Origin: a bacterium
GTDB taxonomy: Bacteria; JAMCPX01
Direction of reading: 5' to 3'
Assembly: GCA_027364825.1 (NCBI GenBank)
Contig: DAHXOM010000161.1
Location: 1-14,329 of the forward strand
Length of the DNA: 14,329 bases
Shown: piece after piece, positions 1 to 7,558 of the stretch
Layout of the letters: each line of letters starts with the position of its first letter
Position numbering within the stretch: position 1 is the stretch's first letter
The notes under the pieces: generated by a model
Seen by the model: only the letters and a program-made list of their open reading frames with translations
What the model was told of the DNA's origin: nothing
Databases searched by the model: none
Made by a program: the position numbers and the translations under genes

Positions 1-6
1 TTATAT

Positions 7-1686
7 ATGAGACCCCATCAATTATTAATAGTTACATGGTTACCCGATGTTAAGAGCAGCGTGGAAAAATTACTGCAAAACAATAATTATGTGTTTGACA
101 GCGTGTCTTCTCCCTTAGAGGCTATTGATGCTATAGGAAAGTACGCCTATAAGATTGTTGTCATTGATAGCCTGCTGCCGGGCTTAAACGGATACCAGCT
201 TGTTAAACGCCTGAAAGGGACCCCGCATGGCGGATATGCAAAATTTATAGTTTTTATGACTAATATCCAGGGCAGCAGAATATCGGATGTAAATAAAAGG
301 TGGGGTATCCATGCTTTGTTAAGAAAGCCGGTAAATGGAGAAGAGTTATTGTCGTCACTGAAGGATGCTGAGGCCTACGATCTTCCCAGCGAAAAAATGG
401 AAATTTATACCTCTCCTTGTGTTGAAGAGTTGCTGTCGGAATTGGCGCATTTATTGTGGATAGGTAAATTAACCTGTTATGGGGACAATGATGTTATAAA
501 AGAGCTCTACTGGGACAGCGGTAACCCGGTGTTTGCAATGAGCAATAGTGAGGAAGAGAGGCTCGACAAATGGTTATTGAATAAGGGACTCGTATCGGAG
601 GGTGCTTTAAAATCAGCATACGACATAATGAATAAAAGGGGCAAAAGGCTTGGAGATGCGCTTATCATGCTGGGAGCTATAGGAGAAGACAGCCTTGAAC
701 ATGCCATTTCGGATAATATGAAAGAAATAATCCTTGGTATGTTTTCGTGGAACGTGGTTAAGTATACAAAAGAGGAGAAAAAAAGCGGTATTAGAGAATT
801 AACGTCAATAAAAGAATCGTTCCCCATCATTTTATTTGAAGGTATAAGCAGGAAGACCAATACAGATTCTATAAAAGATAAGCTGCAGGAAAAAGGCGAG
901 TTGGTAAGTTTTAGTCCCGACAATATTTTTAACATTGAAGATTTTAGATTCCCGCATTCTTTTAATAGATTGATGAGCCTTATCAATGGTAAACGAACGA
1001 TCTATGAACTAATTGCAAAGAGCGGTCTGTCCCATGACGATGTATATAGGTTTATTTATACGCTTTTTCTTTTAAGGCTTATAAGGCTGAGTATGGGGAG
1101 CGGAGACGAAAAAAATATAGCGATAAGTATACCCAATATCGATACAGATGCAAACAGGAAAACCCGTTTTACTGGAAATCTGCACGATATATCAATAGTG
1201 GAACTCATACAAATGTTAGAAGTGAATAGAAAATCCGGGACATTACAGATAAACGATACCAATGAAATCGGCTGGTTGCTCTTTAATAAAGGAAGTATCA
1301 TTGATGCTTATTATGGCGATCTTACACGGGAAAATGCCGTACACAGGATGCTTTTCCTTGCTGAGGGCGAATTCGATATAAGGTTTAAGGATATCATTGG
1401 TGAACCGAGAATATCTGTAGATACGCAGACTTTATTAATGGATGGGGTAAGAATGCTGGATGAGGTTAAAAGGATAGAGCCATCATTTGTAAGTTTCAAG
1501 AAGAGATTGGTAGTCAATCCATCGCATGAATTGAGCACGGATGCAGAAAAACAAGAACTCATGAGAATCTTCAATGGAAAGAATGATATATTAACATCGT
1601 CTTTTTTGTTAAATCCGGATCCGCAGGCCGGACTTGATACCATAAGTACCTTGTTGAAAAATAACGTTATAAAGGAAGAAGCATGA
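7..1686 (+). CDS. Response regulator with receiver domain and two PATAN (DUF4388) domains
   Basis: Likely a cytoplasmic signalling protein that receives a phosphoryl-type input and passes it on by protein contacts; no DNA-binding output domain is recognisable. Residues 1-118 look like a CheY-type receiver: phospho-acceptor D54 in VVIDSLLPG, T85 after beta-4, and K107 in LLRKPV. The usual acidic Mg-binding pair after beta-1 is absent, since LLIVTW replaces the normal LIVDD. Residues about 137-255 resemble a first PATAN/DUF4388 unit with a 'LGDALIMLG' helical part. Residues about 318-360 look winged-helix-like, and about 387-490 form a clear second DUF4388 (FTGNLHDISIVELIQML, then KSGTLQI). The reading frame is open to the left edge, so the start could lie upstream, but this ATG gives a normal receiver N-terminus. 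The stop overlaps the next gene as ATGA. Family is confident; the signalling partner is unknown. Confidence 0.82.
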   Translation: MRPHQLLIVTWLPDVKSSVEKLLQNNNYVFDSVSSPLEAIDAIGKYAYKIVVIDSLLPGLNGYQLVKRLKGTPHGGYAKFIVFMTNIQGSRISDVNKRWGIHALLRKPVNGEELLSSLKDAEAYDLPSEKMEIYTSPCVEELLSELAHLLWIGKLTCYGDNDVIKELYWDSGNPVFAMSNSEEERLDKWLLNKGLVSEGALKSAYDIMNKRGKRLGDALIMLGAIGEDSLEHAISDNMKEIILGMFSWNVVKYTKEEKKSGIRELTSIKESFPIILFEGISRKTNTDSIKDKLQEKGELVSFSPDNIFNIEDFRFPHSFNRLMSLINGKRTIYELIAKSGLSHDDVYRFIYTLFLLRLIRLSMGSGDEKNIAISIPNIDTDANRKTRFTGNLHDISIVELIQMLEVNRKSGTLQINDTNEIGWLLFNKGSIIDAYYGDLTRENAVHRMLFLAEGEFDIRFKDIIGEPRISVDTQTLLMDGVRMLDEVKRIEPSFVSFKKRLVVNPSHELSTDAEKQELMRIFNGKNDILTSSFLLNPDPQAGLDTISTLLKNNVIKEEA

Positions 1687-2273
1687 AGATAATATGCGAT
1701 AAGTGCAGTACCGAGTTTTCATTCAAAGGGGATGCATCTGGCAGGGATATTTATATGGTAAGGTGCCCGGTCTGTAAAACGCCTATAACGGTAAAGATGG
1801 ATCCATTCCATGGCGTTCAAAAAAGACACGAAAAAGGCAGGATGTTCTTAAAAGAAAGGAATATCCCGAATGACAGTCATCAAATCGCTCCGGAAAACAA
1901 AATGGATCTTGTGCACCGGGATAAGGCGACAGGAGCGGATATAAACATTCAACAAGACATGATAAGTCAGATAGAAAACGGCTCGGATGTCATAACGGAT
2001 ACATCCGATGAGATTTATGATGGTGCTGATTCAAGCGGTGGTAATTCAAAAATGGGGGCCGGCATCTTACGTGGTCTCAAGATATTCATGAAAGGTATAG
2101 ATCCATACTTTCTTATGGAAAAATATGCTCCCTATATTTATTATACTTTTATGATATTTCTTGTATTTACTACCCTGTTTTTATTTTCAGATTTTATAAA
2201 ACTTGATAACATGGGCGGTAATATTAATTACTGGTTACACTCAATGCTGTATACTTTCAAACGTTATGTATAG
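1683..2273 (+). CDS. Zinc-ribbon (MJ0042-type) protein with one transmembrane segment
   Basis: A 196-residue protein of unknown function. The N-terminus carries two CxxC knuckles (C5/C8 and C28/C31), matching the MJ0042/zinc_ribbon fold that often starts deltaproteobacterial membrane and signalling proteins. A polar, probably disordered stretch (about 45-125) follows, then one hydrophobic helix at about 151-172 (YIYYTFMIFLVFTTLFLF) and a short tail of about 25 residues. The likely topology is zinc ribbon in the cytoplasm with a single-pass inner-membrane anchor. The start ATG overlaps the upstream regulator's TGA and follows AAGGAAG, so translational coupling is likely. In Myxococcus the gliding protein GltJ also has an N-terminal zinc ribbon and contacts MglA. 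An MglA gene lies in this same cluster, so an adaptor role is a reasonable guess, not a demonstrated one. Confidence 0.72.
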   Translation: MKIICDKCSTEFSFKGDASGRDIYMVRCPVCKTPITVKMDPFHGVQKRHEKGRMFLKERNIPNDSHQIAPENKMDLVHRDKATGADINIQQDMISQIENGSDVITDTSDEIYDGADSSGGNSKMGAGILRGLKIFMKGIDPYFLMEKYAPYIYYTFMIFLVFTTLFLFSDFIKLDNMGGNINYWLHSMLYTFKRYV

Positions 2274-2278
2274 GTATA

Positions 2279-3070
2279 ATGTACAACTGCGGCAGTGATA
2301 TAAAGCATAAGCTCGGCACTCTTAAATTTATAAAAAGTATAGTCTATCATTCTTCCCTGGAATCCACGAACACCGTAACAGACAGGATTGCTCAGCGCGG
2401 TGGTGATGAATGGACCGTAGTAATTGCAGACTCCCAGAATAATGGCAAAGGAAGGCAGGGCAGGGCATGGTATTCTCCTCCGGGTGTTAATATCTATACA
2501 TCGTTTATATTGAAACCTGCGATATCATACGAACATTTTCCGGCCATCAGTCTTCTGACCGGTATGGTTATAGCGATTGTTATCGGGCATTTTACCGGTC
2601 TTGATGCTGAATTGAAATGGCCCAATGATGTCATGGTGAATGGGAAAAAAATAAGCGGTATATTACTCGAACTCGGTCATGATTCCAACAGTAAACCGTA
2701 TATCATTGCAGGAATAGGTATAAATATAAATGCGGATATAAAAGATTATCCCGGAAAACTCTCTCTCTCGGCCACCTCAATGAAAATAGTAACGGGAAGA
2801 ACATTTGATAGGGGTGAAATACTGAACTATCTTTACAGGGTATTCTACGAGTGGTATACTATTTATTGTGCGAATAATGGCTTTAAAAGCATACGGGAAC
2901 AGTATATGCAGAGGTTTAAGATGGTTGATAAGCTTGTTCATATAGATAACGGTGCAGAAAGGATAACCGGTTTTGTGAAAGATATTGATGAATACGGCAG
3001 ATTAGTGCTAAAAGGTACGCATGGTGAAATTATAACTATCAAATCCGGGGATGTGCATTTAATCCAATAG
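2279..3070 (+). CDS. birA: Biotin--[acetyl-CoA-carboxylase] ligase (class I, no repressor domain)
   Basis: Makes biotinyl-5'-AMP from biotin and ATP and transfers biotin to the carrier-protein lysine of biotin-dependent carboxylases; cytoplasmic. At 263 residues it lacks the N-terminal winged helix of E. coli BirA, so it should be an enzyme only, not a repressor. Visible motifs: LESTN (27-31), the biotin/AMP loop GKGRQGR at 56-62 (canonical GRGRxGR), KWPND at 113-117, KKISGILLE with K124 matching the essential lysine, GIGIN at 145-149, and a C-terminal SH3-like domain from about 218. The start lies 5 bases after the upstream stop and has only a weak ribosome site; the protein aligns from about residue 20, so the exact start is less sure. 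coaX follows 10 bases downstream, a common pairing. Confidence 0.93.
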   Translation: MYNCGSDIKHKLGTLKFIKSIVYHSSLESTNTVTDRIAQRGGDEWTVVIADSQNNGKGRQGRAWYSPPGVNIYTSFILKPAISYEHFPAISLLTGMVIAIVIGHFTGLDAELKWPNDVMVNGKKISGILLELGHDSNSKPYIIAGIGININADIKDYPGKLSLSATSMKIVTGRTFDRGEILNYLYRVFYEWYTIYCANNGFKSIREQYMQRFKMVDKLVHIDNGAERITGFVKDIDEYGRLVLKGTHGEIITIKSGDVHLIQ

Positions 3071-3080
3071 AGAGAAGATT

Positions 3081-3857
3081 ATGCTGTTAACTGTGGATGT
3101 TGGCAATACGAATATAGTGTTTGGAGTATTTGAGAAAGATAAACTCATAACTCATTGGAGAGTTGTGACTGCAAGGGACAGGACTACCGATGAATACAGA
3201 TTATTATTAAAGGAGCTTTTTGAGCTCGACGGAATATCACTTTCGGACGTTGACGGAATAGCGGTATCATGCGTTGTCCCTCCGGTTATTGCTGCACTTG
3301 AAAAGGCATGCGTAGAACTCTACAAGGTAAAACCATTTATTATCGGACCGGGTATCAAGACCGGCATTAGTATACTTTACGACAATCCTAAGGAAGTTGG
3401 TGCCGATCGGATAGTCAATGCTGTTGCGGGTTATGATAAGTACAAGAGGAGCCTTGTTATCGTAGATTTTGGTACAGCCACAACATTCGATTGCGTGAGC
3501 AAAAAGGGAGAGTATCTGGGAGGTGTAATAGCCCCCGGTATCGGCATATCACTTGAGGCTTTATTCACCCATGCCTCCAAATTGCCGAGGATCGAGATAA
3601 TGGCACCGCCGGCAGTGATAGGTACCAACACCGTTCATAGCATGCAGTCCGGTATATTTTACGGGTATATCTCTCTTGTAGAGGGCATTATAAAGCTCAT
3701 TTCAAAGGAAATGACTGAAGAAAAACCTACCGTTATTGCTACCGGGGGGTTTGCAGAACTGATAGGGAGTGCTTCCGAATGTATCAATGAAGTTGATGAA
3801 TTCTTGACATTAAAGGGGTTAAAGTTAATATATAGTAAGAATATCTCCAAACGATAG
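3081..3857 (+). CDS. coaX: Type III pantothenate kinase
   Basis: Phosphorylates pantothenate to 4'-phosphopantothenate, the first step of CoA synthesis, using the ASKHA fold; cytoplasmic. Type III enzymes are not feedback-inhibited by CoA and need a monovalent cation. The 258-residue length is typical. Motifs: phosphate-binding DVGNTN at 6-11, the GADR motif at 107-110 with catalytic D109, DFGTATTFD at 129-137 including the cation-binding aspartate, and GGVIAPG at 147-153. The start follows AGAGAAG by a few bases. It sits 10 bases after birA. The close birA-coaX link is a known genomic association: both serve acyl-CoA/carboxylase cofactor supply, and in some bacteria coaX-like genes are fused to birA. 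All key residues appear intact. Confidence 0.95.
   Translation: MLLTVDVGNTNIVFGVFEKDKLITHWRVVTARDRTTDEYRLLLKELFELDGISLSDVDGIAVSCVVPPVIAALEKACVELYKVKPFIIGPGIKTGISILYDNPKEVGADRIVNAVAGYDKYKRSLVIVDFGTATTFDCVSKKGEYLGGVIAPGIGISLEALFTHASKLPRIEIMAPPAVIGTNTVHSMQSGIFYGYISLVEGIIKLISKEMTEEKPTVIATGGFAELIGSASECINEVDEFLTLKGLKLIYSKNISKR
3804..3834 (+). promoter_or_regulatory. Possible sigma-70-type promoter inside the end of coaX
   Basis: A perfect TTGACA lies at 3804-3809. Downstream, TAATAT (3826-3831, spacer 16) or TATATA (3829-3834, spacer 19) could act as the -10, each matching 4 of 6 consensus bases. It lies about 40 bases upstream of the TPR gene start and could give the distal genes extra expression. 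AT-rich DNA often yields such matches by chance, so this is weak. Confidence 0.25.
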
Positions 3858-3859
3858 AT

Positions 3860-3866
3860 AAGGAGG
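3860..3866 (+). promoter_or_regulatory. Strong Shine-Dalgarno site of the TPR gene
   Basis: AAGGAGG sits 4 bases before the ATG at 3871. It is the strongest ribosome site in the plus-strand block and fixes the start of that small gene. Confidence 0.7.
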
Positions 3867-3870
3867 CTCA

Positions 3871-4350
3871 ATGACTTCTGAAAATGTAGAAGAGTTGTTC
3901 GAAAAGGCTCTTGAATTGTTAAAAGCCAAGAAGAATCGTGAAGCCTTTGAAATACTCAAAAAACTTGCAGATAACACTCCATCTTCTATTTATGAGGTAG
4001 AAGCCAGATATCTATCCTATTATGGTTATCTGACGGGTGTCGTGGGAAATAATTATAAACGCGGAATAGAACTGTGCAATGAAGCAATCAAAAGAGAATT
4101 TTTCCATCCTGATTTTTATTTAAATCTCGGCAGGTTATATCTCGCTATCAGCAACAAGGGTCTGGCTGTAAAAACCTTTTATAAAGGCTTGAGGATCGAT
4201 AAAACAAACAAAGAACTTATCGAAGAAATAAAGAAACTCGGAGTAAGGAAGAAACCCGTTTTCTCTTTTTTCCTAAGAGATAACCCTATTAACAGGTTTG
4301 CCGGCAGAATCAGGGTGTCATTACGTAGATTGTTAAAGGGGGCGAAATGA
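3871..4350 (+). CDS. Small TPR-like helical repeat protein
   Basis: A 159-residue, probably cytoplasmic protein made of amphipathic helices. Residues about 5-36 form a TPR-like pair (ENVEELFEKALELL, then NREAFEILKKLA). About 45-75 form a second. Residues 80-113 give the best TPR match (PDFYLNLGRLYLAISNKG, then AVKTFYKGLRID). The tail (125-159) is strongly basic (RIRVSLRRLLKGAK) and could contact nucleic acid, ribosome or membrane. No signal peptide is seen. It is preceded by AAGGAGG, and its TGA overlaps the EF-G-like start as ATGA, so the two proteins are probably made together. A scaffold or partner of the EF-G paralogue is plausible, but no specific function can be assigned. Confidence 0.78.
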   Translation: MTSENVEELFEKALELLKAKKNREAFEILKKLADNTPSSIYEVEARYLSYYGYLTGVVGNNYKRGIELCNEAIKREFFHPDFYLNLGRLYLAISNKGLAVKTFYKGLRIDKTNKELIEEIKKLGVRKKPVFSFFLRDNPINRFAGRIRVSLRRLLKGAK

Positions 4351-6431
4351 CAGAAAACAATGAAAGGATAAGGAATATCGCGATTATCGGTTTTGGAGCA
4401 AGCGGTAAAACTCAATTGGCTGACACTATACTCTTTAACGCAAAAGCTGTTCAGAGTATAGGGAAGGTGATAGATAAAACATCCAACATGGTGCTGGAAC
4501 AGGAGGAATTTGAACACCTTACTACAATAACAGCTTCACTTGCCACCGTAGAGATCAACGGAGTAAGGTTTAACATTATAGATACCCCGAGTCAGGACGG
4601 CTTTATCGGGGAAACAATCAATGCACTCCAATCGGTTGACGGTGTAATATTCGTCATGAGTGCGCACATAGACATAAAACAAGATATGGAAACGCTCCTG
4701 AAACATACACAGATGTTTAACCTGCCTGTTCTGTTTTTCATAAATAAGATGGATGCAGAGAATGCAGATTTCAATAAAGCTCTTCAGGAATACAGCAAGT
4801 ATCTTAATATAAAAATAACACCGGTTGCTCTCCCCATTGGGAGTGAAGATAAATTCGAGGGTGTGTATAGTCTTATCGATAAAAACACGTACCTGTATCC
4901 AAAAGATGCCTCCGGACATCCAAAGCAGGTTGCGGGTAATGTACCTTCTGAAGCGGAAGAAATGGGGAAAAGGTTGATAGAGTCTGTTGCAGAAAGTGAT
5001 GATGCGCTGCTTGAGAAATACCTCGGCAATGTAAAATTGGAGATAGGGGATTTATCCGATTCATTGAGAAAGGCGGTTTTATCAAGGAGTGTATTCCCCG
5101 TAATCCCCGGTTCAGCACATTTGAATATTGGTGTTGATAAACTAATAGAATTTTGTTCTCTATGGCTGCCGTACCCTCATTTAATAAATGACAAGGTTAT
5201 TTTACAGTCAACCGATGGAGTGCATATATCGGAAATTAAGAGATCCGATTCGGAAAAACCGGTGTTGTATGTGTTTAAGACATCCATGGACCCGTATGCC
5301 GGAAAAATGAGCTATGCGAGAATATTTTCAGGCAGGATAACACAGGACAGCGTATTGTATAATGCCCAGACGGGAAGCGAGGAAAAAACCAACCATCTTT
5401 ATACGATGATGGGTAAGAAAAGCAAACCCATTGATGCTGCAGGATGCGGAGATATTATAGCGCTTGCAAAGCTCCAGACCACGAAAACCGGAGATACACT
5501 GAAAGGAATAAAGGATGCTCTCCTCGTTCAGCCTGTATATAAATCCAAGAAACTTGTTTCGTTTGCGGTGAAGCCGAGAGGCAAGAGTGATGAGGATAAG
5601 ATCACCCAGACTTTAAATAAAATATTGGAAGAAGATACGTCTTTGTCTGTGCGAAGAGATGCCCAGTTAAAAGAACTGATCATTGAAGGTGTGTCGAAAG
5701 AACAACTGGAAATAGTCATGCATAAAGCGAGAAGGAAGTACGGTATAGATCTGGAACTCGTTCTACCGGACATTCCCTATAAGGAGACTATTAAGGGAAA
5801 GGCGGAAGCCCAGGGTAAATATAAAAAACAATCGGGCGGCAGGGGGCAGTATGGTGATGTATGGTTAAAGCTCGAACCTCTGCACCGCGGTAAAGGTGTT
5901 GAATTTGTGGATAGTATCGTTGGAGGTTCAATCCCGAGGCAGTATGTACCTGCAGTTGAAAAGGGGGTTCGTGAAGCTGCGCTGGAAGGATTCCTTGCCG
6001 GATTTCCAGTTGTAGATTTTTCTGCAACGGTGTATGATGGTTCATATCATGTAGTTGATTCATCAGAACTTGCATTCAAGATTGCAGGTTCATTTGCATT
6101 TAAAAAGTGTATGGAAAATGCTATACCTGTAATACTTGAACCGATTATGTTTATCACGGTCGTGGTGCCGGAATCATTTACGGGTGAAGTTATAGGAATA
6201 TTGAACTCCAAGAGAGCAAAAATACTCGGAATGGAACATGATGACAGTAAGAAACAGATAATAAAGGCGCATGCGCCTTTATCGGAGGTCCAATCTTATG
6301 GAGATGAATTAAGGTCGATAACAAAAGGAATGGGAACATTTGATATACAATTCTTTGGTTACGAGGAGGTACCGGCACATATAGCGGAAAAGATTATCGG
6401 CAGTAAAAACAAAAAAGAGGTCAAAGTATAA
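4347..6431 (+). CDS. Elongation factor G-like GTPase (EF-G paralogue)
   Basis: Five-domain translational-GTPase architecture, 694 residues: G domain about 8-280, domain II about 305-385, III about 402-475, IV about 478-600, V about 602-690. G1 is GFGASGKT (15-22), G4 is NKMD (133-136), and PIGSEDKFEG near 163-172 matches EF-G. G2 is eroded (EHLTTIT instead of RGITI). G3 reads DTPSQDGF (79-86) where true EF-G has DTPGHVDF, so the catalytic histidine position is Q. Domain IV keeps SGGRGQYGD and the tip motif SYHVVDSSELAF with H568. This fits the EF-G2/EF-G-like paralogue class, not the housekeeping factor; no rpsL, rpsG or tuf is nearby. Ribosome binding is likely, but its job (alternative translocation, recycling or signalling) is unknown. 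The start overlaps the TPR stop and follows AAAGGGGG. Confidence 0.9.
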   Translation: MTENNERIRNIAIIGFGASGKTQLADTILFNAKAVQSIGKVIDKTSNMVLEQEEFEHLTTITASLATVEINGVRFNIIDTPSQDGFIGETINALQSVDGVIFVMSAHIDIKQDMETLLKHTQMFNLPVLFFINKMDAENADFNKALQEYSKYLNIKITPVALPIGSEDKFEGVYSLIDKNTYLYPKDASGHPKQVAGNVPSEAEEMGKRLIESVAESDDALLEKYLGNVKLEIGDLSDSLRKAVLSRSVFPVIPGSAHLNIGVDKLIEFCSLWLPYPHLINDKVILQSTDGVHISEIKRSDSEKPVLYVFKTSMDPYAGKMSYARIFSGRITQDSVLYNAQTGSEEKTNHLYTMMGKKSKPIDAAGCGDIIALAKLQTTKTGDTLKGIKDALLVQPVYKSKKLVSFAVKPRGKSDEDKITQTLNKILEEDTSLSVRRDAQLKELIIEGVSKEQLEIVMHKARRKYGIDLELVLPDIPYKETIKGKAEAQGKYKKQSGGRGQYGDVWLKLEPLHRGKGVEFVDSIVGGSIPRQYVPAVEKGVREAALEGFLAGFPVVDFSATVYDGSYHVVDSSELAFKIAGSFAFKKCMENAIPVILEPIMFITVVVPESFTGEVIGILNSKRAKILGMEHDDSKKQIIKAHAPLSEVQSYGDELRSITKGMGTFDIQFFGYEEVPAHIAEKIIGSKNKKEVKV
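6261..6282. repeat. 22-base perfect palindrome inside the EF-G-like gene
   Basis: The left arm ATAAAGGCGCA (6261-6271) is followed with no spacer by its exact reverse complement (6272-6282). It codes for part of domain V around IKAHAPLS. It may be a protein-binding site, a cruciform or hairpin element, or a chance result of codon choice. Confidence 0.6.
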
Positions 6432-6432
6432 T

Positions 6433-7557
6433 ATGGATGAAAAACGTAAAGGAACCAAAAAAACTATAACAGATGAATTGTTAGAGGATAATTTTTTTAA
6501 ACCCCCGATAGATGATATAATAGAGGAAGCATCCCCGGAGAAGAATGACATTAAAGAGGATGAACAAGAATCGCAAAAGGGAACAGAAAAAGACGGGGGA
6601 CTTTTATTCGATGATTTTTTGAAATCACCGGCTGAATCAACACAGGATGAAATAACCGAACTATCGACCCCCGAGATATCGGAATTAAATCCAGCTGCGA
6701 GTTCCGGGTTTCAAACTGCTTCACCTCCGGGCCCGCATGTTGTAGTTGCCCGGGCCACAGAGGAAACGAGCAGTAAATTAAAACTCATTATCGCTTCTCT
6801 CGGGGCTGTTGTCGTTTTATTGATTATTGGTTTTACATATATTTATATACATCATCCCGAGACGAAGCCGTTACAGAGTGATCTGATGCAGGGTTCACAG
6901 AGTGTAGCAATAGATCATACAAAACCAGGTCCGGTTCAAGCAAAGCCTGCTGCGCCTAAGGCTGTTCCGGAGGCACAGCAATCTGTTCCGCCTGCAGGAA
7001 ATGCTGAACAAAAAAACAATCAGCCGTCAAATACGCAGGTAGCAGAGAATGTACCCCCCGCTGTCAGTCCACAGCAGAATAACGAGGTTGCAAAACAGTT
7101 TGAAGTTATACTTGAAAATATCAAGTCCAAAACAGCTCTCAACAATGTAAAAAGTATAGGGAAAACGATGGACAATGCATTGAGCTTTGATATTGCGGAA
7201 AATAAAAATACAAACACATCATATAGCCTTTTTGTTGATAGTGTCTACCCTTCGGAAGGCGAAGCGACAGCAGACAATCTTAAGCTGATGGTCGCCAACG
7301 TTTCAAATGCTTCTGTTGTAAAAGCTGACGGTGGGTACAGGATACTCGTCGGTAAGTATAATTCAAAAGCACGGGCCATGTCGAATATAAAAAACATCAA
7401 GGCAGCAGGGTTGAAAGGGATTATCAAAGAAACACAAAATACGATATATACATACAATGTTAAGGTTTATCCTTTTAAATCGGCCAAGGAAGCAGGAACT
7501 TATAAGGCAAAGGTAAAGAGATTGGCAGAGAAAGTAACATCCACGGAAATGAAATAA
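6433..7557 (+). CDS. Single-pass membrane protein with C-terminal SPOR domain
   Basis: Bitopic inner-membrane protein of 374 residues. Residues 1-115 are acidic and low-complexity, probably a cytoplasmic interaction tail. One hydrophobic helix spans about 118-139 (LIIASLGAVVVLLIIGFTYI). A Pro/Gln/Ala-rich linker (about 143-220) should cross the periplasm. Residues about 264-332 have the beta-alpha-beta-beta-alpha-beta pattern of SPOR (YSLFVDSVYPS, then GGYRILVGKYNSKARAMSNI), and about 338-368 look like part of a second copy. SPOR domains bind denuded peptidoglycan at division sites, so a septal or cell-wall location is likely by family. It starts 1 base after the EF-G-like stop, with AAAGAGG about 12 bases before the ATG. 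It could couple cytoplasmic GTPase partners to the cell wall; that link is inference. Confidence 0.78.
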   Translation: MDEKRKGTKKTITDELLEDNFFKPPIDDIIEEASPEKNDIKEDEQESQKGTEKDGGLLFDDFLKSPAESTQDEITELSTPEISELNPAASSGFQTASPPGPHVVVARATEETSSKLKLIIASLGAVVVLLIIGFTYIYIHHPETKPLQSDLMQGSQSVAIDHTKPGPVQAKPAAPKAVPEAQQSVPPAGNAEQKNNQPSNTQVAENVPPAVSPQQNNEVAKQFEVILENIKSKTALNNVKSIGKTMDNALSFDIAENKNTNTSYSLFVDSVYPSEGEATADNLKLMVANVSNASVVKADGGYRILVGKYNSKARAMSNIKNIKAAGLKGIIKETQNTIYTYNVKVYPFKSAKEAGTYKAKVKRLAEKVTSTEMK

Positions 7558-7558
7558 C

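Noticed and set aside
507..986. Long minus-strand open frame antisense to the PATAN regulator
   Set aside because: It lies wholly opposite a confidently recognised gene, has low-complexity Ser/Leu-rich translation and no domain motif.
2275..2280. TATAAT directly before the birA start, and another at 6427-6432 before the SPOR gene
   Set aside because: Each touches the start codon, has no -35 partner at the right distance, and would give leaderless transcripts; chance matches in AT-rich DNA are more likely.
4179..4919. Minus-strand open frames opposite the TPR and EF-G-like genes
   Set aside because: They overlap strongly supported coding sequence and show no domain, signal peptide or operon context.
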